In this document: piece by piece, positions 16,233-22,064 of the stretch | Position numbering within the stretch: the first letter of the stretch is position 1 | Layout of the letters: each line of letters begins with the position of its first letter | IMG/VR virus record: IMGVR_UViG_3300037882_001062 | Span: 1-24,469 of that record | Strand: one strand, 5' to 3' | From: a virus | Length of the DNA: 24,469 nucleotides | The notes under the pieces: model-generated | The model's database searches: none | The model's input: the letters and a program-made list of their open reading frames with translations, nothing else | What the model was told of the DNA's origin: nothing | Translations under genes and position numbers: made by a program

Positions 16233-16939
16233 GAGCACAACGGACAAGGGCAACCGCGCTTGACCTCCGGTCCTAGGGGCTTGATATGTCCGAGCAACCA
16301 TCGCTTCATGCGTTCGCCATTGTCCCGGACTGAGCGGCTCGACTCGGTACCCGCGATGCGCTCAAGCTCAGCGCCGATCAAGCAATTGTCTAGCGTTTCG
16401 ATGAACGATGAAAGGATCGCTTGACGGTTGTCGGGTTGCTCGGGTTGCTCGGGTTGCTCGGGTTGCTCGGGTTGCTCGGTCTGAGCGGGCGGATTAACCG
16501 CGAGATAAATCGATCCACAATACGGACAAGCCGGGAAGTCAGAGAACCGGTTAACGCCGCAATTCAGACACTCACTGTAGCCCTTTTTTACGTGTTCTTC
16601 GGTCGGTCTCGGTGTCGGTTTCGGTACTTCGGGCCGATCGTCGAGTTCCGGCATATTGCGTAGCTCGAAGGCAAGCAACACAATGCACCCCCAAGCAGCT
16701 TGCGCAATGTTCCTCAGTCCGGTTCCGTCCAGATCAAACGTCTCACGCTTCTGGAACCAGTCTGTCAGATGTCGCTGAGTGCTAGAGAACACACGGGAAT
16801 AGGCCAAGCCTTTCTCCCAATTGCGTTGCTCGTATTTCTTCGCGCCTTCGGTGAACACTTTAGCTAGTTCCCGGATTGCGTCCCAAGGGAGCAAAGCGAA
16901 ATTGTCTTTGTCTGAGTCGTACTTGATACCTTTGGTCAT
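16229..16939 (-). CDS. MazG/MazZ-like dNTP pyrophosphohydrolase with zinc ribbon
   Basis: A 236-aa protein with an ATG at 16939 and an AAGGG ribosome site. Residues 1-95 match the dATP/dGTP diphosphohydrolase N-terminal family (DUF5664, MazZ-related). They run 'KYDSDKDNFALLPWDAIREL', then 'VFTEGAKKYEQRNWEKGL', a 'RHLTDWF' helix and 'DLDGTGLRNIAQAAW'. The all-alpha MazG-type fold hydrolyses dNTPs to dNMPs and pyrophosphate. Next is a CX2CX10CX2C zinc ribbon (about residues 123-142), then five E-Q-P units as a linker, a helical domain and a final 'CPCPLC' cluster. The ribbon, linker and C-terminal part are additional to the enzyme domain. In phages with 2-aminoadenine DNA the homologue removes dGTP/dATP, but no purZ is visible here. 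Confidence 0.75.
   Translation of the reverse strand: MTKGIKYDSDKDNFALLPWDAIRELAKVFTEGAKKYEQRNWEKGLAYSRVFSSTQRHLTDWFQKRETFDLDGTGLRNIAQAAWGCIVLLAFELRNMPELDDRPEVPKPTPRPTEEHVKKGYSECLNCGVNRFSDFPACPYCGSIYLAVNPPAQTEQPEQPEQPEQPEQPDNRQAILSSFIETLDNCLIGAELERIAGTESSRSVRDNGERMKRWLLGHIKPLGPEVKRGCPCPLCS
16432..16476. repeat. Five perfect 9-bp tandem repeats
   Basis: Five exact copies of cgggttgct (plus strand) encode the EQP units in the linker of the pyrophosphohydrolase. The perfect identity suggests recent expansion by slippage and a copy number that may vary between relatives. Confidence 0.95.
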
Positions 16940-16942
16940 CGG

Positions 16943-17041
16943 TCAACCCTTCTTTCTAGGCGGCGAATCGATAATCACTATGATCAAAAGAGCAAGAAAG
17001 AAACTACCCAATAACGTAAGTAGTAAATGGCTAGGCGTCAT
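16943..17041 (-). CDS. 32-aa single-pass membrane peptide
   Basis: ATG at 17041 overlaps the stop of the preceding gene as ATGA, and the TGA lies three bases before the ATG of the pyrophosphohydrolase, so the peptide exactly fills the gap. The sequence has a polar start (MTPSH), an uninterrupted hydrophobic helix from about residue 6 to 24 (LLLTLLGSFFLALLIIVII), then DSPPRKKG. The positive C-terminal end suggests the N-terminus faces out and the C-terminus the cytoplasm. The function is unknown; small membrane peptides in phage early operons often act on host functions. It was found by joining the neighbouring stop and start signals. Confidence 0.6.
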   Translation of the reverse strand: MTPSHLLLTLLGSFFLALLIIVIIDSPPRKKG

Positions 17042-17583
17042 CTTGGCCTCACTACCGGTTTAGAAACCTCGAAAAACTCGACACCGGGGATCTCTTCGGT
17101 CCGGCTCGCTTTGATTTTGTCACGGTCCGGCGAGCAGTATTCCCGGGGTACTCGGTCGGCGTCTACCACGCGAAAGTCACGACTGACGCGGTACGTAATG
17201 CCGGGCACGTCAACGGGCGGCGGCGGTACCACCACGGCGGCGAGCATGGCGGTTCTTCGCTCGGCTTCCCGCATTTGCTGAAAGCTCGATAGGCCGGACT
17301 TCATGATCGCTTCCAAGCGCTTCAGTGGGTCCAAGCCTTGCGCGAAGAACGCATTGATCCGGCGCTGAGTCTCGAGTGCTGGCTCCGCTAGTCGCTTGCG
17401 CGTTTCGTCTAGTTGTTTGATCTTCGCCTTTACCTCTAGCAGGAGTTGCCCGATCGTTATTGACTGAGTGTCGCTTGTGATTTTCCAGTCCGGCCGAGTG
17501 ACGATAGCGATTGCTTCGTTCGTCTGCTCGGCGGTCGCTTGGACGATTGACGTAGCGATCGGATCGATGTCGGGGGTGCTCAC
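17038..17583 (-). CDS. Uncharacterised phage coiled-coil protein (181 aa)
   Basis: GTG at 17583 overlaps the resolvase stop as GTGA and is preferred over a GTG at 17610. Residues 30-110 are strongly helical ('LLLEVKAKIKQLDETRKRL', 'EAIMKSGLSSFQQMREAERR'), with a conserved-looking 'P.....RIN.FF....DPL' segment. After a proline run the C-terminal part reads 'VPGITYRVSRDFRVVDADRVP' and ends 'EIPGVEFFEVSKPVV'. This layout, a helical N-terminus followed by two beta segments with VvDa..VP and iPGVe, occurs in many phage proteins encoded in replication or recombination operons, usually without a known function. No catalytic motif is visible. Confidence 0.72.
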   Translation of the reverse strand: MSTPDIDPIATSIVQATAEQTNEAIAIVTRPDWKITSDTQSITIGQLLLEVKAKIKQLDETRKRLAEPALETQRRINAFFAQGLDPLKRLEAIMKSGLSSFQQMREAERRTAMLAAVVVPPPPVDVPGITYRVSRDFRVVDADRVPREYCSPDRDKIKASRTEEIPGVEFFEVSKPVVRPR

Positions 17584-18005
17584 GGTCCGGCCAGCCTTCC
17601 GAGTTCCCACAAGCCCAAACCAACCGCGTCTAGAATGTCTCCGGAAGCCTCTTTGAGCAACGCGAGTTCATCGGCACACAACGCCGCTTTGATTCTGGGG
17701 TGGTGCACGTTCTTGGGGACGCTCCCTTTCCACTTGCGGGGGTGGACAAGCTGAACGCGTTGCTCTAGTTGCCCGTATCGACCGGCGACGATACCCGCGC
17801 GAATACCGAGTGTGATCAGACTGTCCGGGCTCGCCTTCGTGTTTTTGCCACGCCAGCAAGGGATCTCTACTATCACTCGGTTCTCGTTTTTGGCGGCGGT
17901 CGGTGCAAGATAGTGCGGGTAAAGGAACTCCTTCGATACCTCGACTAGCGACGGACCGTGAAAGCGTGCGTAGCCTGGCTTACCGCCCGAATCATGGGCA
18001 ATCAT
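17580..18005 (-). CDS. RuvC-like Holliday junction resolvase/nuclease
   Basis: A 141-aa protein whose ATG at 18005 overlaps the stop of the 53-aa gene as ATGA; a GTG 15 bases upstream is less likely. The RuvC pattern is visible: Asp5 in 'MIAHDSGGKPGYARF', Glu47 in 'VIVEIPCW', a basic 'LVHPRKWKGSVPKN' segment, then 'HHPRIKAAL' and Asp123/Asp126 in 'SGDILDAVGLGLWEL'. The acidic residues would hold the metal ions. Phage RuvC-like enzymes resolve branched DNA before packaging. The location between polymerase and methyltransferase suits this. Length is slightly under that of cellular RuvC, as is common in phages. Confidence 0.75.
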   Translation of the reverse strand: MIAHDSGGKPGYARFHGPSLVEVSKEFLYPHYLAPTAAKNENRVIVEIPCWRGKNTKASPDSLITLGIRAGIVAGRYGQLEQRVQLVHPRKWKGSVPKNVHHPRIKAALCADELALLKEASGDILDAVGLGLWELGRLAGP

Positions 18006-18163
18006 GAATCTAGCCCCCACTCAACCGTCAGAAGCGCTGCTACCTGCTCTACTGTCTTGTCTTGGTGTTTCGCTAGTTGCTGTAAACAAGACATGTAAGA
18101 AGCACCGGGCAGTAGCTTCTGTAGCTTTCTGGCTTGCTGTTTCTGTTTTTTCTTGTCACTCAT
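18002..18163 (-). CDS. Small basic protein (53 aa)
   Basis: ATG at 18163 overlaps the stop of the 43-aa gene as ATGA, and its TGA overlaps the ATG of the resolvase, so it is coupled on both sides. It starts with a very basic stretch (MSDKKKQKQQARKLQKLL) followed by 'PGASYMSCLQQLAKHQDKT'. The 'A.KLQK.....SY..CL' pattern recalls small phage and actinobacterial proteins with a similar ARKLQK...Y..AL core. It might bind nucleic acid. The function is unknown. Confidence 0.65.
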   Translation of the reverse strand: MSDKKKQKQQARKLQKLLPGASYMSCLQQLAKHQDKTVEQVAALLTVEWGLDS

Positions 18164-18291
18164 GTTCGGTCACCCGCTAGATCGTCGTACGGTTGCGCTT
18201 CTTTGCAACTGGTAGGAGCGGCTTCCTTTCGTTGCTTGGCTAGTAGCTCGAAAATCCGCCCGAAGATTTCGGCGCTGTATCTATCGCTCAT
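18160..18291 (-). CDS. Small protein (43 aa)
   Basis: ATG at 18291 overlaps the polymerase stop as ATGA, and the TGA overlaps the next ATG in the same way. The peptide opens with an amphipathic helix (MSDRYSAEIFGRIFELLAKQ) and continues polar and acidic. No family is recognised. The double ATGA overlap is the main evidence that it is translated. Confidence 0.6.
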   Translation of the reverse strand: MSDRYSAEIFGRIFELLAKQRKEAAPTSCKEAQPYDDLAGDRT

Positions 18292-20225
18292 GTCTGGAAC
18301 AACCTTTCTTTTCCGTCAGAACCTAAACCGTAGTGATGGATCGTGTCTTTGTCAATCCTGATGCATCGAGTCCAGGGCATTAGCCGCCCGTTCTCATAAA
18401 GCCCGACGACCTGCTTAGACCATCGCATCATGGCATCGATCTCGACCTTCGGCGGCGGTACGTGCTTCAGCCAGATCTTCGCCGCTTCCGTCATTAGCCG
18501 AGCGAGTTCTAGCGCGGCTTCATGCTGACGCCCTAGCGGAACCTCCAAAATAAACTCATCGTGTATGAAGTTGACGATCCGGCAACCGAATAGCGGGCTA
18601 GTCGTGTCGACGTAACACGCTTTCGATATTAGCAGACCGGCGGTTTTGCTTATGTCGGAAGCCAAGCCCTGAAAAAGCGAGTTGCATGCTTCGGTGTAGG
18701 AGCAACCGCCGCGAACTCGACCCGAGTAGATCTGCTCTAGTACGCCGCCGGTGTCGGTAATCCTCGCGATGTATTGCGAGTAGTCCCTCATTTCGACGCG
18801 GACGGACCACCAGAGATCGCGCAAGCGCTTCGCTTCTGGCTCGCTCAACTCGACGTCGTACTGAGCTTTCGCAGCGAACTTCAACCGAGCGGCACCACCA
18901 CCGCCCGGGCACATAAAGTTTAAGACCTTGCCCGTTTGTCGTGCGTTCTCTACCTCGGGCCGCTTCTTGTTCGCCTTGCACCATTCGTAAGGTTGGTGAA
19001 GGATCTCCCCGGCGATCGTTGCGTGCGGATCAATACCGGCTTTCAGCTCGTCACCCAACGTCGAGCGACCAAACAAATGCATACAGACTTCGGCCCAAGT
19101 GTAAAGCTCTTGTCCGCCGTAGTCGGCCGACACGAAACAGCAACCCGAGCGAGGAACGAAGCACTCTCGCACGCCTACCTTGCGCGGTAGGTTCGTTATG
19201 TTCGGAGCGCTGCTACCCGCCCGTCCGGTCTCTTTGAGCGAGTCGAAATAAGAGTGTATTACCGCGTGCGATAACAAAGGAACATCGGTGCTGATTTGCT
19301 TCTTGAGGCTACTGAAGTCGGCGTAAGCGGTCAGCGCCGGATCGTCCACTTCCCGAAGCACCTTTTTATTAAGGCTTATCGCGCCGGTGCCGGTTATGAA
19401 TCCGGCCTTTACGCGATCCGCGTGACTGATTTCGGTAATCAATGAAGCCATGCGCGATTTCGTTGCTTTGGTGTCGCGGGAACCAGCGACCGTTAGCCCC
19501 TTCCTCGGCCCGGACTTAATGACTCGATCGGGGCGTAAAAGACCTTCCCGGCGTAGGTACTCCCCGATCTCGGCGTACTCGGCTTCGAGTCCGGACTTGA
19601 ATAGGTGAACCGCCGTGGGATCTGTCGTGATACCCCAACCGCTCATGAGCTTTAACCACCACGCGTGCGCGCATTGCCGTTCTTGTTCCCCGGCGAGCAC
19701 GTTGGCGTAGTCACAAGCGGTTTGGGCTGTCAGGATAGGGTGACAGATCAAAGCGTCGTTTAAGGCGTACTCCCGCGCGCGCGTAGGCCATTGATCGATC
19801 GGTACGTCGGCTAGCTCAGCGAAGCGCTTGCGGTACCCGTCTTCGCCTTTGTCGAGTGTGCCGAATCCGTAGCGCCGGGCTAGGTCAGCGAGTCCGTAGG
19901 AGTTCACCGATCGATCGCCGGTTGCGATGTCGAGCAACTTTTGACGAACGGCAAGATCCAGCACTAGCCCGGCTTCGTGCTTCGCGAACACCAACGGCAT
20001 CAGATCCGGTGACATCGCGCAAGATACGCCGAAGTCGTAGGCCAGCGTGTGACCGATAATCGTTACTGAGTCATCGGTTAGCAGTTCCCGGACACTAACG
20101 ATCGTCTGAGCGGCGTTGACAATTACGCCGTCTTTGCTGCTAGTAGCAAACTGACCGCAAACAATCGGGGGGAATTGGTTCCCCGGGGAAAAGGGAAGCG
20201 TTTCGGTGTCGAAGGAAACGAGCAC
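18288..20225 (-). CDS. Family A DNA polymerase with 3'-5' exonuclease
   Basis: A 645-aa protein starting at GTG 20225, which overlaps the stop of the 59-aa gene (TAGTG); the upstream TTG at 20294 would overlap that gene by 70 nt. The exonuclease domain has Asp6/Glu8 in 'VSFDTETLPF', 'IIGHTLAYDFGVS' with Asp64, and 'YALND' (153-157). The polymerase domain has motif A 'FVSADYGGQELYTWAEV' (Asp368), the O-helix starting 'ARQTGKVLNF' (Arg429, Lys433, Phe437) and motif C 'NFIHDEFILEVP' (His555-Asp556). The O-helix continues as MCPGGGG, so the Tyr that closes the active site in E. coli Pol I is replaced by Gly. It probably replicates the phage genome. Confidence 0.92.
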   Translation of the reverse strand: MLVSFDTETLPFSPGNQFPPIVCGQFATSSKDGVIVNAAQTIVSVRELLTDDSVTIIGHTLAYDFGVSCAMSPDLMPLVFAKHEAGLVLDLAVRQKLLDIATGDRSVNSYGLADLARRYGFGTLDKGEDGYRKRFAELADVPIDQWPTRAREYALNDALICHPILTAQTACDYANVLAGEQERQCAHAWWLKLMSGWGITTDPTAVHLFKSGLEAEYAEIGEYLRREGLLRPDRVIKSGPRKGLTVAGSRDTKATKSRMASLITEISHADRVKAGFITGTGAISLNKKVLREVDDPALTAYADFSSLKKQISTDVPLLSHAVIHSYFDSLKETGRAGSSAPNITNLPRKVGVRECFVPRSGCCFVSADYGGQELYTWAEVCMHLFGRSTLGDELKAGIDPHATIAGEILHQPYEWCKANKKRPEVENARQTGKVLNFMCPGGGGAARLKFAAKAQYDVELSEPEAKRLRDLWWSVRVEMRDYSQYIARITDTGGVLEQIYSGRVRGGCSYTEACNSLFQGLASDISKTAGLLISKACYVDTTSPLFGCRIVNFIHDEFILEVPLGRQHEAALELARLMTEAAKIWLKHVPPPKVEIDAMMRWSKQVVGLYENGRLMPWTRCIRIDKDTIHHYGLGSDGKERLFQT

Positions 20226-20404
20226 TACATCACCCGCAAGCCGCGAAGAACCGGCGATCCGTCTGACTCCACGGCTACCGAAGCAAGGCGGCAACCTAGT
20301 GTTATGTCACGATCTGTCTTTTCGTCGTATAACAGGGCTTCAAGGTAGGCCTCAGCGCTAGGACTAAGCCGGTCAAGTTCCTCTTTGAGTTCGTGGACCT
20401 TCAC
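20225..20404 (-). CDS. Small phage protein (59 aa)
   Basis: A GTG at 20404 follows the TAA of the preceding gene after two bases. The frame ends TAG at 20225-20227, overlapping the polymerase GTG by one base (TAGTG). The sequence begins 'MKVHELKEELDRLSPSAEAYLE' and then becomes beta-like. Many small phage proteins share a start of the form V.EL...L..L..dA. The function is unknown. The gene is supported by the stop-start spacing on both sides and lacks a strong ribosome site of its own. Confidence 0.6.
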   Translation of the reverse strand: MKVHELKEELDRLSPSAEAYLEALLYDEKTDRDITLGCRLASVAVESDGSPVLRGLRVM

Positions 20405-20406
20405 GG

Positions 20407-20790
20407 TTAGAACCCACGAAGCTCAAGCGTGCCATCGTCCAAGAACCGAACGTCAGTTAGAAACGTAGTGACTTCGTTTTCTTGCCATTCGTTGCCGGTG
20501 TACTCCCATTGCTTCGTGGTAATCATGACGGGCGGTACTTGCTCGAACTTGAGTTCTCCGGTTTTCCACTTCTCACACACGAAAGCGAAATGCCGATCAA
20601 TCGCTTCTTTGAGTTGCCCGGGCCTGACCTCGTGGACTGAGGGAGCGGCGGCGTTGCGTTTGATCCTCGCTTTAAGGTCTAGCTCAAGCGGTAGCCGCAA
20701 CTCGGGCGGCAACGCCAGCACGTCAAGCGCGGTAAGTTCCGGTGCTTCTTTCTGTTGGCCGTCAGCGGTAGGGTAGAGTTTGTGTGACAC
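20407..20790 (-). CDS. Uncharacterised protein (127 aa)
   Basis: GTG start at 20790 with an AAAGG ribosome site about 8 nt upstream. It is the first gene after the 262-nt structured gap. The N-terminal half has a helical 'LTALDVLALPPELRLPLEL' segment and 'LKARIKRNAAAPSVHEVRPG'. The C-terminal half looks beta-rich ('PPVMITTKQWEYTGNEWQE', ending 'LDDGTLELRGF'). No family is recognised. Being first after a terminator-like hairpin and upstream of the polymerase, it may lead its own transcript. Confidence 0.72.
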   Translation of the reverse strand: MSHKLYPTADGQQKEAPELTALDVLALPPELRLPLELDLKARIKRNAAAPSVHEVRPGQLKEAIDRHFAFVCEKWKTGELKFEQVPPVMITTKQWEYTGNEWQENEVTTFLTDVRFLDDGTLELRGF

Positions 20791-20831
20791 GGTAAGCCTT
20801 TCGTTGATTGTTGAATTGATAGATCGTTTTG

Positions 20832-20904
20832 CTGCGTCCCTTGGAGTTGAACCAAGGATCGTCCACTGTTACCAGGGATCGGCTTTACCTTTAAGCGAGA
20901 CGCA
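20832..20904 (-). ncRNA. tRNA-like element with a tetraloop in place of the anticodon loop
   Basis: In the minus-strand RNA a 7-bp acceptor stem forms (TGCGTCT with GGACGCA, one G-U), then a D-arm GCTT-AAAGGTA-AAGC with the usual A14, G18G19 and A21, and a T-arm CTTGG-TTCAACT-CCAAG with a consensus T-loop. The 25 nt between them do not make a 5-bp stem with a 7-nt loop and T33. They fold best as TCCCTG-GTAA-CAGTGGA, a hairpin with one bulged base and a GNRA tetraloop. Only one base separates acceptor and D stems, and CCA is not encoded. It may be a degraded tRNA gene or a tRNA mimic. Confidence 0.5.
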
Positions 20905-20944
20905 AAAACACGATCCGGTGTCGTCCCTCGAAAACACCGGATCG
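20904..20944 (-). terminator. Intrinsic terminator
   Basis: A perfect 11-bp inverted repeat, CGATCCGGTGT and ACACCGGATCG, with a 12-nt loop is followed on the minus strand by TGTTTTT. It would end transcripts from the AT-hook, helicase and SSB-like genes before the 127-aa gene. The T-tract overlaps the first base of the tRNA-like fold downstream. The 3' arm GGATCG could also pair with CGATCC present twice in that fold, which would allow an anti-terminated state; this is speculative. Confidence 0.72.
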
Positions 20945-21052
20945 CACGGGTTCAACGGCCAAGCGGGAAAAGGTAAAACGCTTGTTCGCCGTGTTGCACG
21001 GTCCGTTAGCCGCCCGCTCGAAGCGGAACCCGTTAGCGGCTACGTGAAAACT

Positions 21053-21730
21053 TCAGCGTGGCGCGAGTACCCAAGGATGTGCCGGGGATTGGCGGATGTA
21101 GTACCCGTCCGGGCTTCGTTCCCACGCCGGGGCCGACATGGGCAAGGGCGGCGGCGGCGGAGGAGGCGCCGCGTACATCGGACCGACCGGCGGCGGCGGT
21201 TGGTGTGAACCAGTCGCTACCACGTCAAGCCGAGGTTGCGTGCCAGCGATCCGCATGGCGGCAAGCGCTTCTTGGTGTGAGTTGTACCAGGGTTCCCAGT
21301 TGCAGATCGTGATCGTCTTCTGGTTCTGTTTCGTCACTTTGGGAAACGTCGCACAACGAATCCGCATGCCTTGCAGTGGTTGCCGGATTGGATCGATCGC
21401 CTGCTCCCACATTGCTTGACTGTTACGGTTGGCCCATTCTTCGCCTTCTGGGGTGACCGCTCCAAAGCCCATCAAGCGGAGCATGAAAGTTCGGATCTCA
21501 GCATCGAAGTACTCGCCGTCGCTCCCTTGGTAGAAGGAAAACCGCTTACCGACAAAGGCCGGTTGATCACACTCTATCACGTCGAGTTCAACACAAATCG
21601 CGTCCGGTTTCTTGCGTGGTGAAACGACCTTAGCCATTGCGATCTGTAGTACGTACTTCGCGTCAATCGGGGGGAAGTAATCGCCGTTGCTCTGAGTCTT
21701 AGCAGTGTTGATTCTGTCGAATAGTCCCAT
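21053..21730 (-). CDS. Single-stranded DNA-binding-like protein
   Basis: A 225-aa protein. Two ATGs lie six bases apart; the one at 21730 is chosen because AAGGA is 9 nt upstream, whereas it is only 2 nt from the first. It begins 'MGLFDRINTAKTQSNGDYFPP', similar to DUF669-type and related phage SSB-like proteins. A beta-rich core follows, with 'YFDAEIRTFMLRLMGFG' and 'MRIRCATFPKVTKQNQKTI'. The last 60 residues are proline-rich, including a run of seven Pro, and end aromatic rather than in the usual acidic tail. The helicase operon context supports a DNA-binding role. The family call is tentative. Confidence 0.6.
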   Translation of the reverse strand: MGLFDRINTAKTQSNGDYFPPIDAKYVLQIAMAKVVSPRKKPDAICVELDVIECDQPAFVGKRFSFYQGSDGEYFDAEIRTFMLRLMGFGAVTPEGEEWANRNSQAMWEQAIDPIRQPLQGMRIRCATFPKVTKQNQKTITICNWEPWYNSHQEALAAMRIAGTQPRLDVVATGSHQPPPPVGPMYAAPPPPPPPLPMSAPAWERSPDGYYIRQSPAHPWVLAPR

Positions 21731-21744
21731 GGTCATCGTCCTTG

Positions 21745-22062
21745 TTAGTGTTCAGTTTCAGCGAGTAATAAGCACGTAAGATCGTTTTGCCCCGTGCGGG
21801 CGGTAGTCGAGCGTTTCGACGCGAGCGCCTCCGCAGTTATCTCTACCGGCAGATCTTGCGGGAGTGTAACGAGGATCGCCACCAGTTGCGCAACGGTTAG
21901 TTGACCGTCAGCGACGCTAGCAACGGGCGGTTCTGTGTCGGCCCGGGCGGCGGCTTCCGCCTTCATTTGGTCAAGCGTCGCAATCGATGCAGCGTCAAGC
22001 GCTTGCAAAGATCTCGCTTCTTGTTCTTCGTAGCTCCGCGCTTGTTCGTCTTCCTTCGTCAT
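21745..22062 (-). CDS. Uncharacterised protein (105 aa)
   Basis: The ATG at 22062 follows the helicase TAA by two bases; the open frame extends further upstream inside the helicase gene, but that part is not needed. The N-terminal half is charged and helical ('MTKEDEQARSYEEQEARSLQ'). The second half contains 'QLTVAQLVAILVTLPQDLPVEI', similar to small phage proteins with a t..eL...L..lP.d.pV.i motif. The function is unknown. A similar type of motif appears in the 59-aa gene. Confidence 0.68.
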   Translation of the reverse strand: MTKEDEQARSYEEQEARSLQALDAASIATLDQMKAEAAARADTEPPVASVADGQLTVAQLVAILVTLPQDLPVEITAEALASKRSTTARTGQNDLTCLLLAETEH

Positions 22063-22064
22063 CG

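Larger units (their letters stand above)
20791..21052 (-). other. 262-nt non-coding structured region
   Basis: This is the longest gap between genes in the window. In transcription order it holds a nested hairpin (21007-21042; outer 7 bp TAGCCGC/GCGGCTA, inner CCGCT-loop-AGCGG), a second hairpin (20956-20991; CAAGCG/CGCTTG with flanking CGGC/GCCG), a strong terminator-like hairpin (20904-20944) and a tRNA-like fold (20832-20904). The remaining 40 nt lead to the GTG of the next gene. No convincing open frame was seen. It may be a transcription boundary with an RNA regulator or processing site. Confidence 0.65.

Noticed and set aside
16233-16301. Longer methyltransferase from 16301
   Set aside because: The ATGA overlap at 16232 and the start MTRPILKWVGGK match Dam-family N-termini; the extra part overlaps the end of the upstream gene.
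16432-16476. CRISPR-like or regulatory direct repeats
   Set aside because: The 9-bp units have no spacers and simply encode EQP units in frame.
15393-16939. Complete 2-aminoadenine (Z) DNA pathway
   Set aside because: Only a MazZ-like domain is present; no purZ or datZ is seen and the neighbouring adenine methyltransferase argues for ordinary adenine.
20226-20294. Longer polymerase from the TTG at 20294
   Set aside because: It would overlap the 59-aa gene by 70 nt, and the exonuclease motif already begins at residue 5 of the shorter form.
20832-20904. An ordinary tRNA (for example Thr-GGU or Leu-UAA)
   Set aside because: Every placement of a 7-nt loop with T33 leaves two or more mismatches in the anticodon stem; the Leu reading lacks T33 and a long variable arm.
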